Assembly: GCA_021300055.1 (NCBI GenBank)
Contig: JAJTHU010000124.1
Location: forward strand, 1-10,620
From: Nitrosomonadaceae bacterium
GTDB lineage: Bacteria > Pseudomonadota > Gammaproteobacteria > Burkholderiales > Usitatibacteraceae
DNA length: 10,620 bases
Reading direction: 5' to 3'
Part shown: positions 1-7,773 of the stretch, piece by piece
Layout of the letters: every line of letters starts with the position of its first letter
Position numbering within the stretch: the stretch's first letter is position 1
The notes under the pieces: generated by a model
The model's database searches: none
The model's input: the letters and a program-made list of their open reading frames with translations, nothing else
What the model was told of the DNA's origin: nothing
Program-made: the position numbers and the translations under genes

Positions 1-864
1 CGTTTTTCCACCCAGCGACTTGATCGCATCTTGGTCCCACGGGTCGTTCGGATTTGCATAAGCCGTGTTCAGCGTATGCCCACGATAGTTAGGATTGCGC
101 TCGAGCACAACCCGCGAACGACGAACCCAATCCTTCAGCACAAACGCGCCAGTGCCGACAGGGTGGGCCATGGTGTCAGAAGCGTAGGCTTCGATGACTT
201 CGCGTGCCACGATGCCGACATTGGGCATCGCGAAGAAATAGACGAAGTTGTAGTCTGGCTCTTTGAGCTTGAAAGAGATTGTGTAACGGTCACGCACTTG
301 GATGCCCGCGATGGGCTCTTCGTAGCGAAATTTTTGGTTTGCTTTGGTGATGCGTTCGACGTACTCATCAAGCCCGACGATCTTGCCTTCGAACAACCAA
401 GAGTAAGGGCTGCGGATCTCAGGGTCGCGAAAGCGCTTGATGGTGTACGCCACATCCTGCGCGGTGAGCTCACGTTTCTTGCCCTTGAACACCGGATCAT
501 CAGCAAAGTAAATGCCAGGCTTGATGCGGAACGTGTAGCGCGTACCGCCCTCTTCCGCTTCGGGCACGGCCTCGACAACCTGCGGCGCGAGCTTGACTGG
601 GCGCGCAAGCCAATCATAGGTAAGCAACGCCTCAAAGATGTTCTCCGCAATGCCAACCGAATACCGGTCTTCAATCTTGGCGGGGTCAAAGCCAGCTTCG
701 GCAGAACGGAAGGCGATCTTAACGACCTTCTTCTCGCCCGCCGCCGAAACGGGCTGCACCCAAAAAGCAGTGATACCGATTGCAAAACACAAGCAAAGAC
801 GGGCACTTCCAAGCAAAAATGCCTGAAATGGCTCGCCAATACTAGCGTTTTGCGTTGGTATCAT
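1..864 (-). CDS. ABC transporter solute-binding protein, family 5 (partial, third of three paralogues)
   Basis: This gene encodes a periplasmic binding protein of the oligopeptide/dipeptide type (SBP_bac_5 family), which would capture a substrate for an ABC importer. I translated 288 codons with no stop before the left edge, so the C-terminal half lies outside the window. The N-terminus (Met-Ile-Pro-Thr) carries a hydrophobic stretch at about residues 20-37 with a likely signal peptidase site near Val-Ser-Ala-Ala (39-42). The mature part follows the two neighbours closely: NIFEALLTYDWLARP at 75-89, KPGIYFADDPVFKGKKREL at 115-133, HPVGTGAF at 234-241 and ERNPNYRG at 255-262. The ATG directly follows the TAG of the upstream paralogue with no space and no strong Shine-Dalgarno, which points to translational coupling. 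The substrate cannot be read from the sequence. Membership of the family is secure; full length is unknown. Confidence 0.9.
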   Translation of the reverse strand, partial: MIPTQNASIGEPFQAFLLGSARLCLCFAIGITAFWVQPVSAAGEKKVVKIAFRSAEAGFDPAKIEDRYSVGIAENIFEALLTYDWLARPVKLAPQVVEAVPEAEEGGTRYTFRIKPGIYFADDPVFKGKKRELTAQDVAYTIKRFRDPEIRSPYSWLFEGKIVGLDEYVERITKANQKFRYEEPIAGIQVRDRYTISFKLKEPDYNFVYFFAMPNVGIVAREVIEAYASDTMAHPVGTGAFVLKDWVRRSRVVLERNPNYRGHTLNTAYANPNDPWDQDAIKSLGGKT

Positions 865-2724
865 CTACTCGCCCAGGATTTCTTTGCGCTTGGCAAGGTC
901 GATGTCGATGTACTTCCAGACACTACGCAACACTGGGTGGCGCTGGTAGCCGACGACCCACGCATGGGTCAGATCGGTATCCATGCGGCTCACACCCAAC
1001 TTCCAAGGCATGACGGTCCAGAAGATGCGCGTCATCTCTTTGTAGGTGGCAAGGCGCTCGTCTCCCGGTGGCAAGGTGCGCGCCTTCTCATAGAGCTTAT
1101 TGAAGCGCGGGTCGTCAAATCGCGCATGGTTGGCCTGCCCTTTATTGGGGCCATAGAGCATCACAAAAAATGCATCGCCGTCAGGGAATGGCGCGCCCCA
1201 AGCGAGCCGCCATGACATCAGCTTGCCGGCACGTGATTCCTTGAGTAACTCTGGCCATTGCGCCTTGCGAAACTTGATCTTGATGCCGATGGCCTCCATG
1301 CTCTTGCGCCACCCTTCGTCGAGGTTTCGGTCGCGCAAGGTCGGCGTGGAAGACATCTCAATTTCCAGCGGCGAGCCATCAATGTTCTCGCGGAACCCAT
1401 CGCCGTCACGATCCTTATAGCCAAACAAATCGAGCAAGGCACGTGCACGCGCCGGATCGTATTGGTTATCTTGGGTGCGGAAGTTCGGATCATTGCCAAA
1501 CGCGCCCGGACCAATCGGGCTCTGTGCAGCGACGGCCTGCCCCTTACGGTTAATCGCAATCTCCTCTTCAGTGTTGTAGCCCATGCTGATGGCACGCCGC
1601 AGCGCAATCTTTTCTGGCGTGTAGCCACCCACCACAGGATTCTCCATCGCAAAGTATGCGTAGGTGATTTCCATCGCGGGAGTGCGGCTCATCTGCACGC
1701 CCATACGCTCCAGATCTTTGGCAAGCATGTTGTTGGGCACCGCGACGTTGGCGAAATCGTTCGGCACGCGATCGATGTAATCCATCTGCTGGTTGCGGAA
1801 ACTGAGCCAGCGCGGCTGCGTTTCTTCGATGACATAAAACTCGATGCGGTCGATAAACGGCATGCGCTTACCCTTGAGCTTGTTGTATGTATCGAGTGCG
1901 CGCGCATCGCCTGCAGGTGGCTCTGCATCCCAAAGCTCTTCACGGTAATTGGGATTCCGAACAATAACTGTCCTCGAGGACCGCTTCCACGAAGCCAGCT
2001 TGTAAGGGCCTGTACCCACCGGATGGGCCATGATGTCGTTTGCGTAGAGCTCAACAACTTCGCGTGCCAGGATCGCTGACACCCCGATGGAGGCGAGGAT
2101 ATACAGGAAGTTGTAGTTGGGCTCGGTCAACGTGACGCGCAGCGTGTAGCGATCGAGAAGCTGAAAGCCCGGCACGGGCATGTCGTAATCGAACTTGCCG
2201 GTCTCCTTTTGCTTCTTGACGACGGCATCCATGCCTACGATGAGGCCGTTGACGTAAGCCAGTTGCGGGGACTTTGTCCGTGGATCCCAAAGTCGCTTCA
2301 GCGAGTACGCGAGGTCTTCCGCAACGAGTTCGCGCCTTTTGCCGCCAAAGGCCTTGTCGTCTGCAAAGTAGATGCCCTTACGAAACTTCAGCGTGTAGAC
2401 CGTGCCATCCGGAGAGACGTCAGGCATTGTCTCAAGCACGTTAGGCTTAAGCTTGAGCGGTCGCGCGAGGTAATCGTAGGTGAGCGGCGCGTCGAAGATA
2501 TTGGCGAAGACGTATTGCGAGTACCAGTCAGATGTCTGCGCTGGGTCGAAGCCGGTTTCTGCGATCTCAAACGCCCAGCGCAGGACTTTTTCCGGCGCGA
2601 CTGCCGACTTTGCGGACGTGGCTTGTGGCGTTTGCGCTGTTGCCGCGAAGCACCACAGCAGCGCTGTGCAAAGCGCAGCTTTCGCGAAGCCTCCGCGAAC
2701 ACGCATGGGTGACCACACTGACAT
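865..2724 (-). CDS. ABC transporter solute-binding protein, family 5 (second of three paralogues)
   Basis: A complete 619-residue periplasmic binding protein of the SBP_bac_5 family (oligopeptide/dipeptide-type importers). It has an N-terminal signal peptide: basic residues around 8-15, a hydrophobic core at about 16-30, and a likely cleavage near Ala-Thr-Ala-Gln (28-31). Family landmarks are NIFDAPLTYDYLARPLKL (75-92), KGIYFADD (116-123), HPVGTGPYKLASW (234-246), RNPNYREELWD (256-266) and ALRRAISMGYN (374-384). Residues 438-449 form a DxDxDG loop (Asp438, Asp440, Asp442, Gly443) resembling a calcium-binding EF-hand loop, also present in the upstream paralogue. The start codon overlaps the upstream stop by one base (TAATG). 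A Met at residue 7 is possible but would break that coupling. At about 600 residues it is longer than E. coli OppA or DppA (about 530-540). Its partner permeases are not in the window and the substrate is unknown. Confidence 0.92.
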   Translation of the reverse strand: MSVWSPMRVRGGFAKAALCTALLWCFAATAQTPQATSAKSAVAPEKVLRWAFEIAETGFDPAQTSDWYSQYVFANIFDAPLTYDYLARPLKLKPNVLETMPDVSPDGTVYTLKFRKGIYFADDKAFGGKRRELVAEDLAYSLKRLWDPRTKSPQLAYVNGLIVGMDAVVKKQKETGKFDYDMPVPGFQLLDRYTLRVTLTEPNYNFLYILASIGVSAILAREVVELYANDIMAHPVGTGPYKLASWKRSSRTVIVRNPNYREELWDAEPPAGDARALDTYNKLKGKRMPFIDRIEFYVIEETQPRWLSFRNQQMDYIDRVPNDFANVAVPNNMLAKDLERMGVQMSRTPAMEITYAYFAMENPVVGGYTPEKIALRRAISMGYNTEEEIAINRKGQAVAAQSPIGPGAFGNDPNFRTQDNQYDPARARALLDLFGYKDRDGDGFRENIDGSPLEIEMSSTPTLRDRNLDEGWRKSMEAIGIKIKFRKAQWPELLKESRAGKLMSWRLAWGAPFPDGDAFFVMLYGPNKGQANHARFDDPRFNKLYEKARTLPPGDERLATYKEMTRIFWTVMPWKLGVSRMDTDLTHAWVVGYQRHPVLRSVWKYIDIDLAKRKEILGE

Positions 2725-4688
2725 TAGCGCTTCGCCTCGAACTGCTGCATCAGCGGCACATCGATATCAATAAAGCGCCACCATGTTTGCGATTGCACAG
2801 GCGGACGCACGAAGCCGATGACGTACGGGTACCAAATGTCGGTCAAGATGCGGTGCGTATTGATCTTCGCAGGAGCATAAGCCGCAATGATGCGCGCCAT
2901 CTCTTGGAACAACTTTGTGCGCTCCGGCGAGTCAGGGAGGCGTTCTGATTGCTCGTAAAGTTCGTTGTAACGTGGATGATTGAAGCGCGATCGATTGCCC
3001 TTGAAGCCGGCGTTGGGGCCGTAGTACGTCTGCAACCAAGTGTCTGCGGTGGGAGCTGTCGCGGAGCCGCCCAATTGCCACATCATCAACTTGCCTGCGT
3101 TGGATTCCTTCAAGAAATCCGGCCACTTGCCTTTACGGATCTCGATACGAATGCCGATCGCGTCCATGGAACGCTTCCACAACTCGTCGAACTGCTTGTC
3201 GCGATCCGTCGGCGTAGTGTTGTGGCGCAGGATGAGAGGCGAGCCGTCCGGCATTTCGCGGTAACCATCGCCGTCGCGATCCTTATACCCATACATGTCC
3301 AGCAGCGCTTTCGCCTTGGCCGGATCGTATTCGCCTATTGAGGTCGCAAAGTTCGGATCGTAACCTTGCACACCCGGTGAGTAAGGCGCCTTCGCCGGGA
3401 TCGCCTGCCCTTTGCGGATGATGTAGATCTCGTCGCTAGTCTTATACCCAAGCGAAATCGCGCGACGCAGGGCAATATTCTCGGGCTTGTAGCCGCCGAC
3501 CGTCTTGTCCTCCATGTTGAAGTACACGAAGGTGATGTCGAGCGCAGGGATCTGCCGCATCTGGATGCCAGCCTTGGCGAGGTTCGGCGCGAGCTTGTTA
3601 TTCGGAAAGCTGATGTTGGCGAAATCCTCGGGGAACAACCACATCAGGTCGAATTCATTGTTCAGGAACGCGAGGTAGCGTGGTTGGCGTTCTTCAATGA
3701 TCGCCACCTCGATGCGGTGCACTTGCGGCAAGCGCTTGCCCTCCATTTGCGCCAGCACCTTCTGACCAAACTCATCGTCCGGCGCGGGTTGCGCATCGAA
3801 GTATTCTTCGCGGAAGTTCGGGTTGTACTCAAAGACCATGCGCGAAGAGCGCGTCCACTGGGTTAGCCGAAACGCCCCCGTGCCCACAGGGTTCGAGCCG
3901 ATATCGGCGCCGTAGTGTTCAACGATCTCACGCGCCACTGCGCACGCAACACGACAGTCGGTAAGGTTGAACAGAAAGTCCGGCTTAGTCTTGGTCAGCT
4001 TGATCTGAAACGTGTAGCGGTCGAGCGCGCGCAGTCCTTCGAGCGGCGTGTCGTAATCCATCTTGTTGTTCTTGCGGACCCGCGCCATCAACGCATCAGA
4101 CCCGACGAGTTTGCCTTCTACTTCACCCAACAGTGGTGCAGACAACGCTGGGTCAAACAATCGCTTAATCGTGTAAACGTAGTCTTCGGCGACGAGCTCG
4201 CGCTTTTTCCCCTTGAATACGGGGTGGTCCGAAAAATAAATCCCGGGACGAACGCGGAAAGTGAAGGTAGTGAAGTCGTTTGAAACCTCGGGCATTGCGA
4301 CCAAGGTATTGGGCACGACCTTGAGCGGACGCGCCAGGTAATCGTAGCGTAACGGCGCGTCGAAAATCGCGTTATGTACGATTGTCGAGTAGATGTCGGA
4401 CACCTTTTGCGGGTCCATGCTGGTCTCGGCGACCTCAAACGCATAGCGCAACACTTTGCGCGTGTCCGGCTGATGCGGTTTGGCCTGCGGTGAGGGTGCT
4501 GCGGAAGTGACGCCGTACGCGGGGCCAACGAAAGCGATTGCCGTCGCCATCGCGACCAACAGCAATGCGGAGGCGAGTCCGTTTGATGTAAATCTGTATG
4601 CGAACCCGTTCCAGACTTGATTTCGCGCGCTACCCACCATAGCCACCATACCCACCCCAGTTAAAACGATAGTCAAGCGGGTACGCAT
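2724..4688 (-). CDS. ABC transporter solute-binding protein, family 5 (first of three paralogues)
   Basis: A periplasmic binding protein of the SBP_bac_5 family, 654 residues from the ATG at 4688 chosen here. The same frame opens 15 codons earlier with a TTG at 4733, but a TATAGT -10-like box at 4723-4728 would put the transcript start downstream of it. Internal Mets at 4649 and 4640 are also possible, so the start is uncertain. Two hydrophobic stretches lie near the N-terminus. The second (LASALLLVAMATAIAFVG) is the better signal-peptide core, with cleavage likely just after it. The mature part shares NAIFDAPLRYDYLARPLK, RPGIYFSDH, NPVGTGAFRL, EYNPNFREEYFD and a DxDxDG loop (DRDGDGYRE) with the next gene. 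Two cysteines three residues apart (TDCRVAC) could form a disulfide in the periplasm. It lies 110 bp downstream of the glycosyltransferase gene on the same strand and leads the binding-protein trio. The substrate is unknown. Confidence 0.88.
   Translation of the reverse strand: MRTRLTIVLTGVGMVAMVGSARNQVWNGFAYRFTSNGLASALLLVAMATAIAFVGPAYGVTSAAPSPQAKPHQPDTRKVLRYAFEVAETSMDPQKVSDIYSTIVHNAIFDAPLRYDYLARPLKVVPNTLVAMPEVSNDFTTFTFRVRPGIYFSDHPVFKGKKRELVAEDYVYTIKRLFDPALSAPLLGEVEGKLVGSDALMARVRKNNKMDYDTPLEGLRALDRYTFQIKLTKTKPDFLFNLTDCRVACAVAREIVEHYGADIGSNPVGTGAFRLTQWTRSSRMVFEYNPNFREEYFDAQPAPDDEFGQKVLAQMEGKRLPQVHRIEVAIIEERQPRYLAFLNNEFDLMWLFPEDFANISFPNNKLAPNLAKAGIQMRQIPALDITFVYFNMEDKTVGGYKPENIALRRAISLGYKTSDEIYIIRKGQAIPAKAPYSPGVQGYDPNFATSIGEYDPAKAKALLDMYGYKDRDGDGYREMPDGSPLILRHNTTPTDRDKQFDELWKRSMDAIGIRIEIRKGKWPDFLKESNAGKLMMWQLGGSATAPTADTWLQTYYGPNAGFKGNRSRFNHPRYNELYEQSERLPDSPERTKLFQEMARIIAAYAPAKINTHRILTDIWYPYVIGFVRPPVQSQTWWRFIDIDVPLMQQFEAKR
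4633..4659 (-). repeat. three imperfect 9-bp tandem units inside the signal region
   Basis: On the plus strand three 9-base units of the form (C/G)CCACC(A/C)(T/C)A lie head to tail; the first two differ at one base and the third is more diverged. On the coding strand they supply the repeated Gly-Met-Val / Ala-Met-Val / Gly near the N-terminus of the first binding protein and create two in-frame ATGs and several GTGs. Being a multiple of three, copy-number change would keep the frame. Confidence 0.5.
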
Positions 4689-4722
4689 TCCAGCCACCCT
4701 GCAACCACAAAAACGACCCGTA

Positions 4723-4728
4723 ACTATA
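4723..4728 (-). promoter_or_regulatory. possible -10 box for the binding-protein operon
   Basis: The minus strand reads TATAGT here, about 35 bases upstream of the ATG at 4688. No convincing -35 hexamer lies 16-18 bases further upstream, so this is weak. If real, transcription would begin near 4716 and the TTG at 4733 could not be the start codon of the first binding protein. Confidence 0.25.
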
Positions 4729-4798
4729 CCCAAAACGCTGTCACGCCGGAGTCATTTTTCAGTCTTGGACAACGGAAAAATGGTGACCAAAACAGCCA

Positions 4799-5947
4799 TT
4801 AAACGGCGATCAGCCGGCACTCCCGCAAGAGGCTGTCCGCAGCGCCGGAAACATCCTCCACCGACAGGTCGGCGACATCCCTCGATGCGGCCTGCAACAC
4901 GCGTTGCGGCACGCGCCAAGGACGCCAGTGGACGGGATCAGAATCGCCAAAAAGCGCCACAATCGGCTTCCCGAGCGCCGCCGCGACGTGCATGGCGCCG
5001 CCGTCGGCGCACACGACTAAATCCACCGTCCCCAGCTTAGCAATTAGGCTAGACAAATCATGGGTGGGCGCAGGCTGTAGCCAGTGGCGCGCAGCAGGAT
5101 CTCCGCGGGCAACGGCCACCCGAAGCGCCGCCGCCTTGTCGTCGTCACCGGGGTGAAGCGCGTTGTCCGGCGCCCCTGGGGACCAGAAGAGCCGCACTTC
5201 GCAGCCGTACGTTTGATGCAAACCCATAGCAAGGGCGGCGAATCGCTCCATCGGCCAGCGTTGCGATGGTTTTCTAGCGCTCAAGTGCAGGCCAATCGAG
5301 AGTTGATTAGCCGAGGCGGCAGGAATCGGCACGCGAGGTTGCCCAATCCTCGTTGAAGGTGCCTTGTCTTCGGGCTCGTCTGCGGCACAAAACCCAAAAG
5401 CTTGCCCCAAGCGCATCATGATCTGCGCTTGATGCAGGTGCTCGACACCTTGCTTTGGAATGACGACGTCTAGCCCCGTTGACGCTCCATCATCGTGCTC
5501 GAAGCCGACCACTCGGCTCCCCGGCCTACCGCCGAGGATAAACCGCGCGAAGCGAATGTTGCGCGGCGTATAGGTTGGCTCGGCAAGCACCACGTCATCA
5601 AACTTTGCAGCTCGCAATGCAAAGAGTTGCCGCGCCTGCTGCCAACGCGCCATGAGCCGCCCTATCGCGCTGTCAGCATGCTTACCCTTGGTGTAAACGT
5701 AGATCGTGTCCACGTCCGGATTACCGGCGAGCACGGGGGCGTTGTACGAATTGACCCAAACGGCAATCGTCGCGTTCGGCAAGGCCTCACGCAGCCTGCG
5801 AATGAATGGCGTGGTGAGTATCAGGTCGCCGATATTCTCGCGTCGAAGAATCAGAATCCGTCGTTTTGCAAGCGACGCAGACATCGTCTTCGCATCCAAT
5901 CCGGGAGGTGGCGAGGCTGAATGGAACTGTGAGGGCGCTGAGGTCAT
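4799..5947 (-). CDS. glycosyltransferase family 9 protein (heptosyltransferase-like)
   Basis: A 382-residue cytoplasmic GT-B fold enzyme of family GT9, which includes the ADP-heptose:LPS heptosyltransferases WaaC, WaaF and WaaQ. It most likely adds a sugar to the lipopolysaccharide core or a related glycan. The N-terminal domain opens with RRILILRRENIGDLILTTPF (29-48), the usual GT9 start with GD and TTP. The C-terminal domain has LSIGLHLSARKPSQRWP (216-232), matching the family's KrW/P donor-site segment. It then has DLVVCADGGAMHVAAALGKP (309-328) followed by IVALFGDSDPVHWRPW (329-344), the conserved GD/G-MH-AAALG-P and ALFG-sDP motifs. The first 21 residues are rich in Ser/Pro and unlike GT9 starts, so the Met at residue 22 (5884) may be the true start; neither start has a good Shine-Dalgarno. 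The gene is divergent from fabI and lies upstream of the binding proteins. The acceptor and sugar cannot be told from sequence alone. Confidence 0.85.
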   Translation of the reverse strand: MTSAPSQFHSASPPPGLDAKTMSASLAKRRILILRRENIGDLILTTPFIRRLREALPNATIAVWVNSYNAPVLAGNPDVDTIYVYTKGKHADSAIGRLMARWQQARQLFALRAAKFDDVVLAEPTYTPRNIRFARFILGGRPGSRVVGFEHDDGASTGLDVVIPKQGVEHLHQAQIMMRLGQAFGFCAADEPEDKAPSTRIGQPRVPIPAASANQLSIGLHLSARKPSQRWPMERFAALAMGLHQTYGCEVRLFWSPGAPDNALHPGDDDKAAALRVAVARGDPAARHWLQPAPTHDLSSLIAKLGTVDLVVCADGGAMHVAAALGKPIVALFGDSDPVHWRPWRVPQRVLQAASRDVADLSVEDVSGAADSLLRECRLIAV

Positions 5948-5974
5948 GTGAGGATTGGGCTAAACTCAACTCAC

Positions 5975-5980
5975 ATTCTA
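5975..5980 (-). promoter_or_regulatory. possible -10 box for the glycosyltransferase gene
   Basis: The minus strand reads TAGAAT, five of six matches to TATAAT, within the short divergent region between fabI and the glycosyltransferase gene. No clear -35 is seen. It would start transcription near 5968, about 20 bases before the longest start codon. Confidence 0.25.
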
Positions 5981-5986
5981 AGGAGG
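5980..5986 (+). promoter_or_regulatory. Shine-Dalgarno of fabI (decides a GTG start)
   Basis: AAGGAGG, a full match to the anti-Shine-Dalgarno, sits 6 bases before GTG at 5993. It rules out the in-frame ATG at 5948, which lies upstream of this site and would add 15 residues not found in FabI proteins. Confidence 0.85.
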
Positions 5987-5992
5987 CAATCA

Positions 5993-6775
5993 GTGGGTTT
6001 TCTAGCTAATAAAAAAATACTTGTTACCGGCGTGCTTTCGACTCGATCGATCGCATATGGCATCGCCAAAGCCATGCACCGCGAAGGCGCGGAATTGGCG
6101 TTCACGTATGCTGGCGAAGATCTCCGACCGCGCATCGAAAAGCTCGCCCCAGAATTTGGCGTGAAGCTCATCCTGCCGTGTGACGTCAGTAGCGATGCAG
6201 AGATCACGAATTGTTTTGAGCAACTCAAGCAGTCTTGGGGTACGTTTGATGGCTTTGTGCACGCCATCGCGTTCGCACCGCGCGAAGCCATTGCCGGAGA
6301 CTTCCTAGAGGGGCTCTCACGCGAGTCATTCCGCATCGCCCACGATATCTCCAGCTACAGTTATGCAGCGATGGCAAAGGCGGCATTGCCAATACTCAAC
6401 CCGAACTCTGCGTTGGTCACCCTTTCCTATCTCGGCGCCGAGCGCGTTGTCCCAAACTACAACACCATGGGTACCGCCAAAGCCAGCCTTGAGGCTGTTA
6501 CCCGCTATCTCGCCGCCAGCCTCGGCCCGAAAGGAATCCGCGCCAATGCGATCTCCGCCGGACCGATCAAGACGCTGGCCGCCGCAGGTATCGCCGGGTT
6601 CCGCGAAATGTTGGGCTTCTTTGAAGAACACGCCCCGCTTCGTCGCGGCGTTACCCAAGAAGAGGTGGGCAACGTCGCCGCCTTCCTCATGAGCGATCTG
6701 GCCAGCGGCATTACCGGTGAGGTGACCTACGTTGACGCGGGCTTCAACACCGTTGTCGCTGGCATGCCGCACTAA
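5993..6775 (+). CDS. fabI: enoyl-[acyl-carrier-protein] reductase (NADH), FabI
   Basis: FabI reduces trans-2-enoyl-ACP to acyl-ACP, the last step of each fatty acid elongation cycle, in the cytoplasm. From the GTG start the protein has 260 residues (E. coli: 262) and aligns with E. coli FabI without gaps over the regions I compared. It begins MGFLANKKILVTG. The catalytic residues are in place: Tyr146, Tyr156 and Lys163, within LSYLGAE and NYNTMGTAK. The segment AISAGPIKTLAAAGI (186-200) is the substrate-binding loop region typical of FabI. Met159 and Phe203, both sites of triclosan-resistance mutations in E. coli, are unchanged. Position 93, Gly in E. coli, is Ala here (HAIAFAP, 90-96), and Ser91 is also Ala. 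The gene lies 45 bp from the divergent glycosyltransferase gene and 23 bp upstream of an SDR gene, so the last two are probably co-transcribed. Confidence 0.96.
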   Translation: MGFLANKKILVTGVLSTRSIAYGIAKAMHREGAELAFTYAGEDLRPRIEKLAPEFGVKLILPCDVSSDAEITNCFEQLKQSWGTFDGFVHAIAFAPREAIAGDFLEGLSRESFRIAHDISSYSYAAMAKAALPILNPNSALVTLSYLGAERVVPNYNTMGTAKASLEAVTRYLAASLGPKGIRANAISAGPIKTLAAAGIAGFREMLGFFEEHAPLRRGVTQEEVGNVAAFLMSDLASGITGEVTYVDAGFNTVVAGMPH

Positions 6776-6798
6776 TTGCTCAGCTAAGGAAACCTCCA

Positions 6799-7704
6799 AT
6801 GAAAAACCTCAATGCCGGTGTCGCCGTCATCACTGGCGCAGGCTCTGGATTCGGGCGCGAGTTCGCTTTGGCGGCAACGCAGCGCGGCATGCGTGTCGTG
6901 CTGTCTGATATTCAACCCGGCGCCCTCGACGAGACCGCGCACCTAGTACGCAACGCGGGTGGCACAGCGGCATGCGTCGTGGGCGACGTCAGCCGGGCCG
7001 AGCACGCGAGCTTGCTGGCCGATACGGCCATGCAGCAGTTCGGCACGGTCAACTTGGTTTTCAACAACGCTGGCGTGGGCTCTGGCGGCCTAGTCTGGGA
7101 AAACACGCTGAAGGATTGGGAGTGGGTCCTTGGCGTCAACTTGTGGGGCGTGATCCACGGGGTGAGAACCTTCACCCCGCTCATGCTCAAACTCGCACAG
7201 GACAACCCGAACTACGAGGGCCACATCATCAACACCTCGTCGATGGCTGGCCTACTCTCCCCGCAATTGCTCGGTGCATACAACGTCTCCAAGCACGCCG
7301 TTGTTGCACTCTCCGAAACGTTGTACCACGACCTCGGGGCGGTGCAGAGCGGGGCTCGGCGGGTGGATTGCAGTGTGCTCTGTCCAGCTTTCGTGCCGAC
7401 CGGCATTAGCCAATCGCATCGCGCACGTCCGGCTGACCTTCAGAATGATGTGAGCCCAACAGCTTCAATGAAGGTGGCCCAAGAGATGACGCATCGCGCG
7501 GTCACGTCTGGAAAACTCACTGCGGCTGATGTGGCGCGTCTCACCTTTGAGGCAATCTCCGCACGTCAGTTCTATATCTTCACGCACCCCAAGATCATGG
7601 CGACGGTAAAGATACGGCTCGATGACATTGCCAATCTTTCGAATCCACGCGACCCGTTCGGGCTCAAAGAGGAGGTCAGACCCAACTTGCAGCGTGCAGA
7701 GTAG
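6799..7704 (+). CDS. short-chain dehydrogenase/reductase (SDR) family oxidoreductase
   Basis: A 301-residue cytoplasmic NAD(P)-dependent oxidoreductase of the classical SDR family; the substrate is not identifiable. The Rossmann fold shows TGAGSGFG (12-19) for the dinucleotide, and Asp37 after the second strand suggests NAD(H) rather than NADP(H). NNAG is at 89-92, Asn114 is in VNLWG, and the catalytic Ser148, Tyr161 and Lys165 lie in NTSSMAG and YNVSK. After LCPAFVPTGI (194-203) comes a C-terminal extension of about 50 residues beyond the usual 250, including QFYIFTHPKIM, which I have the impression is shared by a subgroup of about 300-residue SDRs. AAGGA at 6786-6790 is a good Shine-Dalgarno 8 bases before the ATG. 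It follows fabI by 23 bp and ends before the terminator at 7774-7805. A role in lipid or acyl metabolism is only a guess from the neighbour. Confidence 0.92.
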   Translation: MKNLNAGVAVITGAGSGFGREFALAATQRGMRVVLSDIQPGALDETAHLVRNAGGTAACVVGDVSRAEHASLLADTAMQQFGTVNLVFNNAGVGSGGLVWENTLKDWEWVLGVNLWGVIHGVRTFTPLMLKLAQDNPNYEGHIINTSSMAGLLSPQLLGAYNVSKHAVVALSETLYHDLGAVQSGARRVDCSVLCPAFVPTGISQSHRARPADLQNDVSPTASMKVAQEMTHRAVTSGKLTAADVARLTFEAISARQFYIFTHPKIMATVKIRLDDIANLSNPRDPFGLKEEVRPNLQRAE

Positions 7705-7773
7705 CCGCACCGCTCGCGGCCTAGCCAGCCAGTCGTAAACATACGACCACGCTCTGGGTATTTCGCAACAAAC

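Noticed and set aside
135..839. 234-codon minus-strand open frame
   Set aside because: It is an alternate frame of the partial third binding protein, rich in Arg and Ser as expected of a shifted frame. The real frame is the one that runs off the left edge.
31..1215. 394-codon open frame on the plus strand
   Set aside because: It lies antisense to two binding-protein genes whose protein sequences are clearly conserved; its translation shows no recognisable domain and no suitable start signal.
1258..2079. 273-codon plus-strand open frame
   Set aside because: It is antisense to the second binding protein; no domain or ribosome binding site was seen.
4760..4801. possible terminator after the glycosyltransferase gene
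   Set aside because: The minus strand can pair AATGG with CCATT before a few T, but the stem is only 5 bp with a loop of about 12 bases. It is too weak to call, so read-through into the binding-protein genes cannot be excluded.
5948..5992. N-terminal extension of FabI from an ATG at 5948
   Set aside because: The ideal Shine-Dalgarno at 5980-5986 lies inside this extension, and FabI proteins start with MGFL, which is the GTG at 5993.
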